64,000 nt of DNA, taken from Hypholoma sublateritium FD-334 SS-4. Taxonomy: Eukaryota > Basidiomycota > Agaricomycetes > Agaricales > Strophariaceae. The notes beneath the pieces are model-generated. The model did not search any database and was not told the origin of the DNA. It saw only the letters and a program-made list of their open reading frames with translations. Each line of letters starts with the position of its first letter. Position 1 is the stretch's first letter. Location of the stretch: the NCBI GenBank assembly GCA_000827495.1, contig KN817649.1, forward strand, positions 39,609 to 103,608, given 5' to 3'. This document shows positions 10,647 through 21,976 of this stretch, in pieces. The position numbers and the translations under genes are program-made.

Positions 10647-13120
10647 ATGGATCGCCGTCATGGTCTTGATTCAAAGGGGGCTTGGTTCTGGTCAAGCCTC
10701 GCAGCTGGTGCTGCATTTGTCTGGGTTCTTGCCCAAACGCGACAAGCATCAGACGTGTGGGCAGTATGCTCGAGAGCCCGCAATATCTACACGGTAGACG
10801 ACGAGCGTCCTCGGGTGAACTGTGTCGCCATGCGAGGAACAACGATTCTGGCGGTGGGCGACTATGGTGCGGGCACATAATACTGTACCAGATTATGCAT
10901 GGACGGTGCGGAGTACTGAATTCTAATATTTGACAGGCGACATTTTGGAGGTAGAGCCCTTCCGCCCTTATGCATACCTTCCGCACGCATTCCTGGCGTG
11001 GATCCCCGAATTCGTGCAAGTAAGGTCGCGTCCACGTGTCTACCAGCTCGCCGACGACAGCATCCTCGTACCGGGTCTTGCAGACGCGCATGCGCACATC
11101 ATCGAGAACGGGTATATGGCACGGCTTCCGCTCAAGGACGCCGAATCTTCTAAGGACGCCACCGCTCTTGTTGCGGCATACGTTCGCGCCCAACCCAGCG
11201 ACCCGGACACGGCGAGTTGGGTCGAAGGCATGGGCTGGGACCACACGCGCTGGCCGGGTGCGCAGTTCCCAACTGCGGTGCGTTGTGAACTGACCCTTGA
11301 ACAAACTGATGATGCTAAATTGAACGACCATGTAGCTCGACCTGGATGCGGAGCCTATACTAAAGGGCCGTCTCATCTCGCTAACGCGCGTAGACGGCCA
11401 CGCGCGGTGGGTATCACCCGCTGTGCTCGAATCAATAGGGGACTTGCCCGAGACTGTAGATGGAGGCGTGGTTGTACGTGATGAGCATGGCATGGCGACA
11501 GGTGCGTTGTTCGGAATCCCATTCAGTTTGCACTACGCTCGTTTCTCACCGGCTCTCCAGGTATATTCATCGACAACGCAATGGACCTCATCCCCGTCCC
11601 GCCATGGAGTGAGGCACTGATGGCAGATTTCTTTAATCGCACAATCACGGAGTCGTTGCAGTACGGACTGACGTCGATTCATGACGCCGATACGAGTCCG
11701 GCGCGCATCGCGTTCTTCAGAAAGTACGGCTTACTTATGCTTATGCTTATGCACACAGTTTCTAACACATGTCCAGACTGGCTGACGCTGGCCGCCTCCC
11801 GGTGAGCATTCAAGTATCCCGTACGCGCATGTGCACATCCTCACCCGCTGTAGATCAGGCTGTACCTCATGGGATACATTGAATCGAACGAATACTGGGG
11901 CCGCGGAATTCCACGCCTGTTGGATTACGGTGTGCAAGGACGTCTCAATCTGCGGAGTGTGAAGCTATTCGCAGACGGTGTGTACCCTGGTTTATCTGAA
12001 CACCGCGAAAGCTGAGCAACTATCCGTTTACAGGTGCGCTGGGGTCTTGGAGTGCCTCTCTGCTGAGTCCATACACTGATCTCCAAGATACGACGGGGTT
12101 ACTGCGATATGCCCCAGACGTACTCAAGCGACTTATTCAACAGTTTCACGCGGACGGGTGGCAAACCGTATGTTGCAATTTTGTTCGTTCGTTCAATATT
12201 AACAAAGTATGCAGAGTGTACATTGTATTGGGGACCGAGCGAACCAGATAGTACTGGACATCTACGAAGATACAATCAAGAACGACACTGGTTCAAATAT
12301 AAGTGCTGTATGGCGGCCGCGGATCGAGCACGCTGTCATGCTCACTCCACAAGATCTGGAACGGTTTGGAAGACTGGGTGGTGAGAAGAGGTTCCAGGAA
12401 CCGCATTGTCATAATGACCATGTTTCTTTTCGATAGTTATTGCCAGCGTACAGCCCACTCAAGCGTAGGAAATATGCTCGCAGTCAAAAACTTTAATGGG
12501 CGACTGACAGTGTTGTAACTCAGGACCACGGATATGACCTATGCAGAAACGCGCATGGTGTGTCGAGATCGAATTTCCTCAGGTATCTAATGCTTTACAT
12601 GTCTAGGGCCCCGAGCGACTTGCAACGTCATATGCATACCAGTCGCTTTTGAAGTAGTCCTTATTTACCCTGTTCGCCGATGCGCGTTGATCATTTCTAG
12701 CTCTTCTTCAAATCACGTCCTCCCGCTCGGCTCCGACTTCCCCGTGGAGAGCGTCAACCCTTTATTCGGATTCTATGCAGCTGTCACCCGGCTCTCAGTT
12801 GACGGGTCTTCCCCCCACGGAGCAGCGGGGTGGTAAGCGACACAGTCTTTATTATTTCTGCAAGATACACTTCACTCATGAACACACCTAGGTTCCCCGA
12901 TCAGCGTCTCACTCGTGCCCAGGCGCTCAAGGGCATGACGTACGACGCTGCATATGCAGCGTTCGCGGAGAACGTTATTGGCTCGCTTGTTCCAGGGAAG
13001 AAAGCAGACTTTGTGATTCTGGATCGGGATATCATGACGGTCCCGGAGAGCGAGATTCTCGGGGCCAAGGTCACGGCGACTGCGATAGATGGAGAAATCG
13101 TTTACGGGAGTATATCGTAG
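10647..13120 (+). CDS. amidohydrolase (YtcJ-like, amidohydrolase-3 type)
   Basis: Thirteen exons: 10647-10866, 10937-11277, 11336-11501, 11561-11723, 11777-11801, 11854-11977, 12034-12167, 12215-12380, 12437-12464, 12524-12557, 12607-12653, 12701-12832, 12892-13120. All phases agree and give 602 residues. An N-terminal hydrophobic stretch (about residues 12-29) looks like a signal anchor. The metal-binding His-x-His is in PGLADAHAH; further family blocks are RVDGHARWVSP, LFADGALGSWSA, HCIGDRAN and IEHAVML. The C-terminal beta-sandwich is marked by GKKADFVILD. Family members are metal-dependent hydrolases of amide or related bonds in small molecules; the substrate is unknown. The first intron donor GTGCGG and a 25 nt fifth exon are unusual but keep phase. 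No frame damage. Confidence 0.9.
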
Positions 13121-13402
13121 GTGTTTCCCTACTCTTTCAAACGTGGCAAAAGAATTTCGAAGTCTTCTTGGGTGACGCTGTAGTTGTATAATATGTAGTT
13201 GCAGCTGACATCTTTACATAAATTATCAATCGGTTTTGCGATGGACGATCAAATTCGAAGTGAGAGCACTACTAGGTTATGTATGCAGATACCTGCTAAG
13301 ATATTAGTAAATCACGCTTGCAACGCTCTGCATGTCAGCAAACAATCTCTCAATGAGCCCTCGGCCCTTTTGTCGGCTCCTATAACATATAATTGGCATA
13401 TG
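13121..13402. other. intergenic, no gene
   Basis: Region between the amidohydrolase stop and the TATA-like box of the double cyclophilin gene; no coding signal. Confidence 0.4.
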
Positions 13403-13410
13403 TATAAATA
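13403..13410 (+). promoter_or_regulatory. TATA-like box of the double cyclophilin gene
   Basis: TATAAATA lies 100 nt before the ATG at 13510, a plausible TATA position for a gene with a short leader. Confidence 0.4.
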
Positions 13411-13509
13411 ACGCCATGCATGCCACCCGCGTTGCTGCTCTAGACTTTCAACCACCTCGATACTACCATATCTCTACCCTTGTATTACCCCTGTTTATCC
13501 ACAGACACT

Positions 13510-15001
13510 ATGGCCAACGTTTTCGTGAGTGTATATCCGCACCGTGTACTTCTAAATTCTAGCAGTACGCTAATCTTGTCGCTGGTCAGTTTGATATCAC
13601 CATCGACGGTGAGGCTGCTGGCCGGATCACGTTCAAGCTGTACGACAATGTCGTCCCCAAGACTGCGCGCAACTTCCGTGAGCTTGCGACTGGGCAGCAC
13701 GGATTTGGTTACACAGGAAGCGACTTTCACCGCGTCATCCCTGACTTCATGCTCCAGGGCGGCGATTTGAGCAAGTCCAATCCCACAGGGCAGAAGCGCT
13801 CGATTTACGGCGGAAAATTTCCGGGTGAGAACCACAGTGCGTCCCCAACTGCACAAGCCAGTTGAACTCCAGTCCAAGACGAGAACTTCAAGCTGAATCA
13901 CACGAAACCGGGCCTGCTGTCGATGGCGAACTCGGGGAAGGACACGAACGGCTCGCAGTTCTTCATCACCACCGTCTTGACGCCGTGGCTGGACGGCAAG
14001 CACGTCGTGTTTGGTACGCCCCGATGTATCTCTCCGTTGTCCGCGCAACCGACCTTCTCGCATAGGGGAGGTCCTCGAGGGAATGGAAGTCGTGCGACAA
14101 ATCGAGGCACTCGGTTCGGAAGGGGGCAAGCTTTCAAAAGTGGTGTTGATCGCGCAGTCTGGCGTGCTCGACGAGCCGCCACAGGAAAAGGTGGGAGCGA
14201 CCTCCGCTATGCGGCGGCTATTCAGTTGGAGGAGTAAAGGCAAGCAGCCGAGCCCTGCTTCGTCTGAGACGTCGACAATTATTCTGGAAAGCACACTGCC
14301 ACAAAACGGATCTGGTGATGCCATCCCGCTTTATGTATTCGTGCGTGTGTTCTCTGGGGCTGTATAACCCTCATCTGACTGTTACTTATTGTAGTTCGAC
14401 GTCTCAATAAACTCACAAGCCACGGGCCGGATTGTTTTCAAGTTGTACGACGACATTGTGCCGCGGACGGCGAAGAATTTCCGGGAACTTTCCACTGGTC
14501 AGCATGGGTTTGGATATGAGGGATCCATCTTCCACCGCATTATACCCCAGTTCATGCTCCAAGGCGGGGACTTCACGAACGGCAACGGCACCGGTGGACG
14601 GTCCATCTATGGCCCGAAATTTCGTGGTACGTCCCTTCTCAGTATATTTATTCAGACATCCCCCACTGAGGAACAAGAACAGATGAGAACTTCGAGTCCA
14701 AGCATACAAAGCCGGGGCTTCTCTCCATGGCAAATTCAGGACGAGATACGAACGGTTCCCAGTTCTTCATCACGACCGCCGTTACTTCCTGGCTGGACGG
14801 GAAGCACGTCGTTTTTGGTAGGTGGACAGTGAGCCCACCCCGCTCTTTCGCTGACGAAAACGTTCTTGGGTATACCTAGGTGAAGTTGTCCAAGGTATGG
14901 ACGTAGTCACCAAGATAGAAACATACGGATCGAGACCATCGGGGACTGTCTCAGCGGCTATCAAAATAGCAAAGTCGGGGACGACTGATGTACTCGAATG
15001 A
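13510..15001 (+). CDS. two-domain cyclophilin (peptidyl-prolyl isomerase fusion)
   Basis: Seven exons: 13510-13524, 13590-13824, 13879-14013, 14066-14340, 14395-14626, 14683-14817, 14880-15001; 382 residues in phase. Two complete cyclophilin domains are joined by a basic, Ser-rich linker of about 50 residues ([12 protein letters not shown]). Both keep the isomerase residues: Arg-Phe-Met-Gln in [14 protein letters not shown] and [14 protein letters not shown], then Trp and His in [12 protein letters not shown] and [12 protein letters not shown]. Cyclophilins interconvert cis and trans Xaa-Pro bonds. Intron positions in domain 2 mirror those of domain 1 and of the single-domain genes nearby, including one exactly before the first Phe-Asp of each domain. 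This points to fusion of tandem genes. No signal peptide, so probably cytosolic or nuclear. Confidence 0.92.
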
Positions 15002-15734
15002 GGATGAGACCTGGCCATGTCAAAATTGTACTAATATTAACGCGAAGTGAATGGTCAAGGATTTCATTTCTGCTTGTCCTTTGTCCGCTTAATGGAAACA
15101 GCTCAGATTTACCCCAAGGATGAATCCCAAGTGAATTAAGACCGCTGAAGATCTATTTGAGATCTATGGACAGCTGATTTTGTGGATGCTGTTGCCCCAG
15201 AAGTATTCGCGGGATTTCCTCTACTGGGCGCTGCCCTTTGCGACATTCAACTTTAGTGTCGACTTACCGAAAGGCTTGCGATGCTGCAAAGAACACTATC
15301 CAAGACTATTCATAATCGACCTCAGGTTGTGTAATGGATCCCGGAGTCTGTACGGCTCGGAATAGTGCCTGAGATAACCGAGAGGTATTTATATTTTAGG
15401 TGTGGATTGGGTGTGGATCAAATTCGAGAGCGGCCTTCCCATGAGAGAAAACGCTCCATATCTGCACCACCAGGACGGGTAGGCCACTCACGGTTCCACG
15501 AGTCAAGCACCTCGCAACTAGACCTGCGCCGTTGCATGAATACTGGCTGCACTATTTGAACTTCTCTCCGAATCAGCGCCAACCTACCTGTCGACTGCCC
15601 AACGACCCTTCATCACGAGTGATTACGACCCCAACTTCGCCGCACAGGATTCCCAAACAGTGCCACAAACATTCGCTGCTCTAAGCTTGCTCTACGTTTA
15701 CCCACTGGACTTTTTCTTTTTTCTTCTCCTTCAC
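15002..15734. other. intergenic, no gene
   Basis: Short frames only (61-64 codons). Contains the terminator of the double cyclophilin gene and the promoter of the DUF7330-like gene; neither is sharply defined. Confidence 0.4.
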
Positions 15735-16658
15735 ATGATATTAGTCGACGACAAGCAGGTAGAAGCCTTGGAGGCGCGACGGATCGCTGAGGACCAGGAT
15801 CAACTTAACGTGAGTGAACTTTAACCACTATCATCGCACAAAAAGCTCACGGAGGCCGTTCTCTCGTATGATAATAGCAAGAACCTCCTCCAACATATGC
15901 GTCGCTCCAGTCCTCCCCTGCCAACGGCGGATCGCCGCAGGTGGCCAAAACGATAAACTACGTCTCCATAGCCCGCTCGCACAGTTCCGTTAAGGAGACG
16001 CTGATCGTCGACCCCACGCTCGCCATACCGCTGTTCCTACGGCCGCCGCTCGCTCCCGGCGAGACGGAGGAGACGCGCAAGAACCTTCGGTTGGAGTCGA
16101 TTCATGGGCATGTGCACGCGGACATCACACTCGTCGACGACGCCATGCTTGCGGGCGAAATCCAGCCGGCGAAGCGGAATCGGCGCGTGCTAATGCACAT
16201 GAAGTCCACACACGGCGGTATCACGGCGAAGATTGTGAGTAATTTGTAGCTCGTATATTCGACGAAATTGCGTACTTATTATCATTTCTTTCGTTCGGTA
16301 GCATGGCCCGCAAAATCGAAGCGCGTTCGTGCTGAAGGCGCAGGCTGTGAACGGCGACATCCGCCTGCACATCCCGCGTACATTCCACGGGCCTGTTATT
16401 GTACTGCATCGGCATGGCTTCGTACGCTTCTCTGATGATGTTAGCCGAAATTTGACGACGTTCGGCGAGGTGGACAGTACGCGGCGCTGCTTCCTGGGAG
16501 ACTTTTCGAAGTGGTCCGACGCAGGCGCGGGATGGAAAGGCGACGAGCTCGAGGTGGAGGTTCGACATGGAAATGTCAAGATCCACTACGACGACGACCT
16601 CGTTGGGGCACCCGTCAAGACGCGGCCTACATTTTTGAATCGGGTCTTCGGCTTTTGA
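15735..16658 (+). CDS. DUF7330-like protein, copy 1
   Basis: Three exons, 15735-15809, 15878-16234, 16302-16658, all multiples of three, giving 262 residues. After a variable N-terminus with a PPPTYAS motif come repeated short beta-rich units of the form Leu-x-Ser-x-x-Gly-x-(Ile/Val), for example LRLESIHGHVHADITL and LKAQAVNGDIRLHIPRTFHG, ending WKGDELEVEVRHGNVKIHY. I recall this pattern as the basidiomycete DUF7330 family; function unknown. Two paralogues sit at 35053-35992 and 36386-37318 on the other strand. No signal peptide or membrane segment. Confidence 0.78.
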
Positions 16659-17059
16659 TAGCTGTGCGCTTCATGTTCGCGTACTACCCAGCCAGTAGAA
16701 TCTTATTTATATACGGGAAGAGCTATGTAATTCTGTAAATTTTCGTTGCTGAATTGTGGTTACATTCACCTTCGATCATGCGTCCATACACTTCTCGCGG
16801 ACATGGCTGTTTTGAGTGTGACAATGAGTGGATAATGAGCATTGCATATGACAGGAGCTGCTACAGTGCTGAATTCTCCGAATGAGTTATATTTTGAATG
16901 TGCACAAGAAAACTGCGAAGCGGAAGGCAAGAACGGCAAAGAAGTCAATTTTTTCGCAATTTTTGCGTGGAAAAAAATCAATCAGTCAGTATCAATACGA
17001 ACTACGACATTCCAATATATAGATCTGAATTACCCATATAAGTGCGATGTCGTATTCCG
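16659..17059. other. intergenic, no gene
   Basis: AT-rich sequence with no coding signal, ending where similarity to the surface-protein gene at 18441 begins. Confidence 0.4.
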
Positions 17060-17540
17060 TTGACAGAGCATCCGCTGACACGGCAAACATCCCAGGCTCG
17101 CCGTCTACAACGGCTCCCGCCCTCTTTAATCAGTATCTTTCCAGACAGGGGTACTTCCTGTTTAATAACACGTCCTTTCAGTAGCTTACAACGGTATTTT
17201 GACGCAGAGCGCGCCGCTGGTTCTCGATTATCTTATTGTCTTGAACTGGACGTCGGATACAGCCTCGACAACACCGACGATGTCGGAAGTATCCTCTGCC
17301 ACGACTACTACGTGGGCTGGTTCATCTGATCGAGAAAATTCGGGTACAACTCAAGCTGGAGCTTCGTCACATTTGCACAATCCTTGTACTATGGTTGGGA
17401 TGGCAGTTGGTGGATCCCTGGCGCTCATAGCACTGACTATATTTATATTTATTGTTCGCCGCCGGCTAGGCCGCTTCCGTCCTATTATTCAATATAATCG
17501 GACTCGCGGGTACCCGCTGCTTGATTATGGAAGGGGTTGA
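17060..17540 (+). pseudogene. truncated copy of the surface membrane protein gene
   Basis: Matches the last exon of the gene at 18441-19700, starting near an Ile/Val-Pro-Gly-Ser-Pro-Ser block and running through QSAPLVL, a Thr-rich stalk, the membrane segment GMAVGGSLALIALTIFIFIV and a Tyr-Pro-Leu tail. The first two thirds of the gene, including the start, are missing, and the early part is frame-shifted relative to the tail. It is a 5'-truncated tandem duplicate. Confidence 0.75.
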
Positions 17541-18440
17541 GCTGAGTTTGAGCATAGGCTTTCAATTTTAGGATCTTTATAAAATATTGTAGGGCCATAT
17601 GGTTCTACTTAGTACACCTTGCTCAAGTCTTCTCGCTGGCCAGCAATAAGATATCTGAAAGCTGGAAGTTTGAGACTGTTTGAAATACAAAGGTACCTTA
17701 TACCTTGCATGAGGAAAAATTGTGAGTGTGAGTGCGACCATCTCGGTTTCTGTTGAAACGGTAACTTCAACACACTGGCAAGCGCTCAGCCATGTTTTGA
17801 CCGCACCTAAAAATAGATAATATCTATCTATATCTTCGTAACTTGGCAGGATATAACATATCCGACTCGGAGGTGGATCAGCAATTGAAATTTGTTGTTA
17901 AATACTTGTTCAGCACTCCAATCAGACAAAACATATATCAAAGGTGAGCCGAAAGATGGAATAAATTCAAACAGAAAGTAGTGTAGCGTAGTCCTGTGCA
18001 CAGGGATGCAGCTATTTATAATTTCTGCACTGCTGACCCAAGTTGACGTTGAATGTTGAACGTTGCATAACCGTCAGAAAGTGTAATAAATCCTTGTGGA
18101 TACTTTCATTTCATGCAACCCAAAATCAGTGCATATTATTACATGTATCTTTAATCAACGCTCGCGCTCAACGTCCGCTGAACATTCGATCTTGTTGAAT
18201 TGCGACGAGGTCGTTGTACAGCCCCGATTTCCAAAAATACTAAGCAAGTATATAGTAAATGAATAGATCTGGGTTATCTCGCAGTAAGCTCTTGGTCAGC
18301 TATTACATTTCGTCTCTTCTTCTTTTTCGCAGTCAGATTACATTCACTGTCGCTTCTTGTGTCTCGAGCCACCACAATACTTATTCCTTGCAGATTTTAT
18401 TTGTATAGTTCTCCACCATACTCCCTGCAGAATCATATAG
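17541..18440. other. intergenic, no gene
   Basis: Nine hundred bases of AT-rich sequence with no frame of interest; holds the promoter of the gene at 18441. Confidence 0.4.
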
Positions 18441-19700
18441 ATGGGTCAGCTTGCTTCGACGCATTCCCTGTTGGTGGATGATGACGATCCCAGCATACAG
18501 TATACTGGGGGCCCTTGGTTCCAAGTAACCAATGCAGCTGATAGCCCAGGTAGTTTGGGAGGCCCTCTATTCAGCACGCTGCATGGAACTAACAGCAGCG
18601 GAGGCATCTCATTTATATTCAATGGTATGTGTGCTTGACTTTCACCATATATTGTAATATTTGGAAACGAAATAAATAACTCGCACAGGAACTCAAGTAC
18701 TCGCCGCAGGCGCCTTCCGCAATACAACAGAAGGCGCAATATTTCCAACCTGGATATGCCTTGTGGATGGAGTCATGCAAGCCTCGAATCCTTTTCAACG
18801 ACCAGATAACCACTGGTACCTGTGCGCAAACACCACCCTTCTAGACGGACAGCACAATATCACTCTGCAAATACAGGTCCCCGAAGGGCAGCAGTTTTGG
18901 TTTGATTATATGCAGTATGCACCTTCGGAGAACGTGCCGCTTGACAATGCCAATATATTCATCGATACGACCGACCTGGATATTACTTACGGAGCGGGTT
19001 GGATAAATTCATCAGGATTCGGTATGGAAGCTTTGACATCGGGAACTAGCCTAAAGCTAAATTTTCATGGTACGTTGTCCACTTGGATTATAGTGTTTAT
19101 TCCTTGAGCGATTATGATCCACCAGGTACCTCAGTAATATGGGTCGGGGCTATTCCGGTCAACTCCACGTCGGAAATAGGCACCTTGACGTATTCCATAG
19201 ACGGAGGACCGGGTGGCACTGCAGACGTCCCGGGCTCGCCGTCCAACGAGACTCTCGACCTTCTCAATCAGTATCTGTTTCAGACCGCACCAGTCTCCGT
19301 TCGTGAACACGTCTTAGACGTGGTGTACAACGGAAACGCACCGCAGAGCGCTCCGCTTGTCCTTCAATATTTTGTAGTCTTGAACCGGACATTGAACACA
19401 CTGGAAGCCCCGACGACGATTCAGACGACGACGACATCTAGAGTGGCTTCTACCATGACAACGACAGCAGAGGCTAGTTCATCCGATGGGAGTTCCTCGG
19501 ATACCCCCAAGGCTCAGGGAGCTTCGCCGCATTCGCGTGATATTGGTGCAGTAGCTGGGATGGCTGTTGGTGGATGCCTGGTGCTTGTCGCACTGATTAT
19601 CTTTATCTTTATTCTCCATCGCCGGCGAGGACGCTTCCGTCACAGGGACTGGTATAATTGGACTTATAGGTACCCCTTGGATCAGGATGGTAGGGATTGA
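18441..19700 (+). CDS. single-pass surface membrane protein
   Basis: Three exons, 18441-18624, 18689-19069 and 19126-19700, introns 64 and 56 nt, 379 residues. An extracellular part with many Asn-x-Ser/Thr sites holds two similar beta-sandwich-like halves (FWFDYMQYAP; LVLQYFVVLNRT). It is followed by a Thr/Ser-rich stalk, a membrane segment GMAVGGCLVLVALIIFIFIL near residue 335 and a short basic cytoplasmic tail. This layout is common in basidiomycete surface proteins of unknown role. No clear N-terminal signal peptide follows the chosen ATG, so an unseen upstream exon is possible. A truncated copy lies just upstream (17060-17540). Confidence 0.75.
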
Positions 19701-20007
19701 ATTGTATTCGTCCTACTTGTATAATCCTACAGCAAGTTGACAGCATGGTTATAATTTAGATTGTGTCTTTGTGGCAATTCTATGGCACTTCATACATACG
19801 TTTGAGAAACATTGGCTCAGTTTCTTTCAATATCTTCTATCTACTACAATCTTGCGGTTAGCACGCTGTGCTTGGATACGCAATAATGTTACATGGGGGC
19901 CAGGCTGAGAGTTCAGCTCGCGAGTCGTAGATAAGTGACCGTTCTCTCGATGAGGGAAGAATATCGAACCTTATACAGGTTGGCATCTGCCCAACTTCCG
20001 CCCTACG

Positions 20008-20037
20008 CGCGTCGCGAATCGCGCATCGCGCGACGCG
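20008..20037. repeat. GC-rich inverted repeat upstream of cyclophilin
   Basis: Perfect 9 bp arms CGCGTCGCG (20008-20016) and CGCGACGCG (20029-20037) separated by 12 nt, about 140 nt before the cyclophilin ATG at 20176. It could be a binding site for a dimeric factor or simply GC-rich promoter sequence. Confidence 0.5.
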
Positions 20038-20049
20038 TGCGCTGCACCA

Positions 20050-20057
20050 TGACGTCA
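20050..20057. promoter_or_regulatory. CRE/ATF-type palindrome TGACGTCA
   Basis: A perfect TGACGTCA lies 119 nt before the cyclophilin start at 20176. This is the consensus site of bZIP factors of the CREB/ATF group. Function here is inferred from position only. Confidence 0.45.
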
Positions 20058-20175
20058 TGTGACTCCTAGTACACAGTAGCGATCAAAGACTACGGGAATC
20101 TCCGAGATGGATAAGTAGCTCGCTGAGCACAGATCTGGCAATCTTTCCACCACCACTTTTTTTATCTCCTTCATC

Positions 20176-20873
20176 ATGTCCAACGTCTACGTAAGTCCTC
20201 CACTCATCTCACATCCCTGGCGCACATATATAATCGGCACCGTGGCCTCTCTCTACCGCGATCTAACCTTTGTGCCCCTTAGTTCGATATCACCATCGGC
20301 GGCGCGCCCAGCGGACGCATCGTGTTCAAGCTGTACGACGATGTCGTGCCCAAGACTGCGCGCAACTTCCGCGAGCTGTGCACTGGCCAGAACGGGTACG
20401 GATACGCCGGCTCGGGGTTCCACCGCGTCATCCCCCAGTTCATGCTCCAGGGCGGTGACTTCACCCGCCACAACGGCACTGGTGGAAAGTCGATCTACGG
20501 CGAGAAGTTCGCTGGTGCGCATATATTTTCTTATCTTAGATTTCTCGGGGCGCTCACGCGACATCGGCTGGACAGATGAGAACTTCACTCTCAAGCACAG
20601 CAAGCCTGGTCTCCTGTCGATGGCCAACGCCGGCAAGAACACCAACGGGTCCCAGTTCTTCGTCACCACCGTTGTGACTTCTTGGTTGGACGGTGCCCAC
20701 GTCGTTTTCGGTGCGCTCGCCTTTTCGCACTTCGTGTTTGAGATATGATCTGACATTTCGTTCCAGGCGAGGTCATCGAGGGATTGGACCTCGTGAAGAA
20801 GATCGAGTCTCTCGGATCCGCGTCTGGAAAGGTTTCCAAGGAGGTCAAGATCGCTGCCAGCGGTACCCTCTAG
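20176..20873 (+). CDS. cyclophilin A-type peptidyl-prolyl isomerase, copy 1
   Basis: Four exons, 20176-20190, 20283-20514, 20576-20710, 20767-20873, giving 162 residues, the usual length of cytosolic cyclophilin A. The first exon encodes only MSNVY. Active-site residues are all present: Arg, Phe, Met and Gln in [14 protein letters not shown] and Trp and His in [11 protein letters not shown]. It catalyses prolyl cis-trans isomerisation and, by family knowledge, would bind cyclosporin A. It is convergent with copy 2 (21201-21976), which differs at only nine residues by my count and has the same exon lengths. A TGACGTCA site and a GC-rich inverted repeat lie upstream. Confidence 0.95.
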
Positions 20874-21200
20874 ATCATCACACACAAGCCTAAATCGCAA
20901 ACTCAATTGTAGCATTATATCTTCTCAGTAGTGGTGAACAATTACATTCTTTGTGGAATTGTCATCGGCGTCGACTCTGAGTGTGTTGTGCAGGCAAAGG
21001 CGCTTCGTCCGAGCTTAGATCACGAAATCGCCAGTGAACGGTGCATGATCATGAAAGTTGAAATGCGAGAACCAATTTCATTTTTATTTTACAACCAACT
21101 TCTTCTATTGTCCTCGTGTACACTTGGTTTAATGTTATACATAGCCTAGCCGTTGAAAGTTGCCACTGGCGTTCATACATACATCACGCTGATCGGCTCT
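20874..21200. other. spacer between convergent cyclophilin genes
   Basis: 327 nt holding the two facing 3' ends. No gene; no obvious long inverted repeat beyond the coding regions was noticed by eye. Confidence 0.4.
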
Positions 21201-21976
21201 TTAGAGTGTGCCGCTAGCAGAGATCTTGACCTCTTTGGAAACCTTGCCGGTAGTCGATCCAAGAGCCTCGATCTTCTTCACAAGATCCAAACCTTCAACG
21301 ACCTCGCCTGCGATAATAGGTCAGACCTTGTCTCACAAACGAAACGCGGATAGGCGAGAGCATACCGAAAACGACGTGGGCACCGTCCAACCACGAGGTC
21401 ACAACAGTGGTAATAAAGAACTGGGACCCATTGGTGTTCTTTCCGGCGTTGGCCATCGACAGGAGACCAGGCTTGCTGTGCTTGAGAGTGAAGTTCTCAT
21501 CTGTCCAGTCGATGTCGCGTTATCACCTTTGAAAATACAAGATCGAGAAAAGTGTCCGCACCAGCGAACTTCTCGCCGTAAATCGACTTTCCACCCGTGC
21601 CGTTGTGGCGGGTGAAGTCACCGCCCTGGAGCATGAACTGGGGGATGACGCGATGGAACCCCGAGCCGGCGTAGCCGTACCCGTTCTGGCCGGTAGCGAG
21701 CTCCCGGAAGTTGCGCGCGGTCTTAGGGACGACGTCATCGTACAACTTGAACACGATGCGTCCGCTGGGTGTACCGCCGATGGTGATATCGAACTGTGCG
21801 CAGCGTGATCAGCCATCCGATGCGTTATCGCGAGCTTAGATCCCGTAGGCGGCGATGCGTGCAGGGCGTGGGCTGCCTATTTTACGTATCGACGGCCCGG
21901 GCAGATCGCATTGGCGCGACAAGCGCCCAGACGCGCGCGCGGCAACGAAATGGGCACTCACGTAGACGTTGGCCAT
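21201..21976 (-). CDS. cyclophilin A-type peptidyl-prolyl isomerase, copy 2
   Basis: Minus-strand exons 21962-21976, 21794-excluded, 21562-21793, 21366-21500 and 21201-21307: 15, 232, 135 and 107 nt, identical in length to copy 1, giving 162 residues. Introns differ in length and sequence from copy 1; the first is 168 nt against 92. Active-site residues are intact. The nine substitutions against copy 1 are mostly conservative (Ser/Ala, Val/Ile, Ala/Thr). The pair is an inverted, tail-to-tail duplication of a whole gene, recent or kept alike by gene conversion. Confidence 0.95.
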
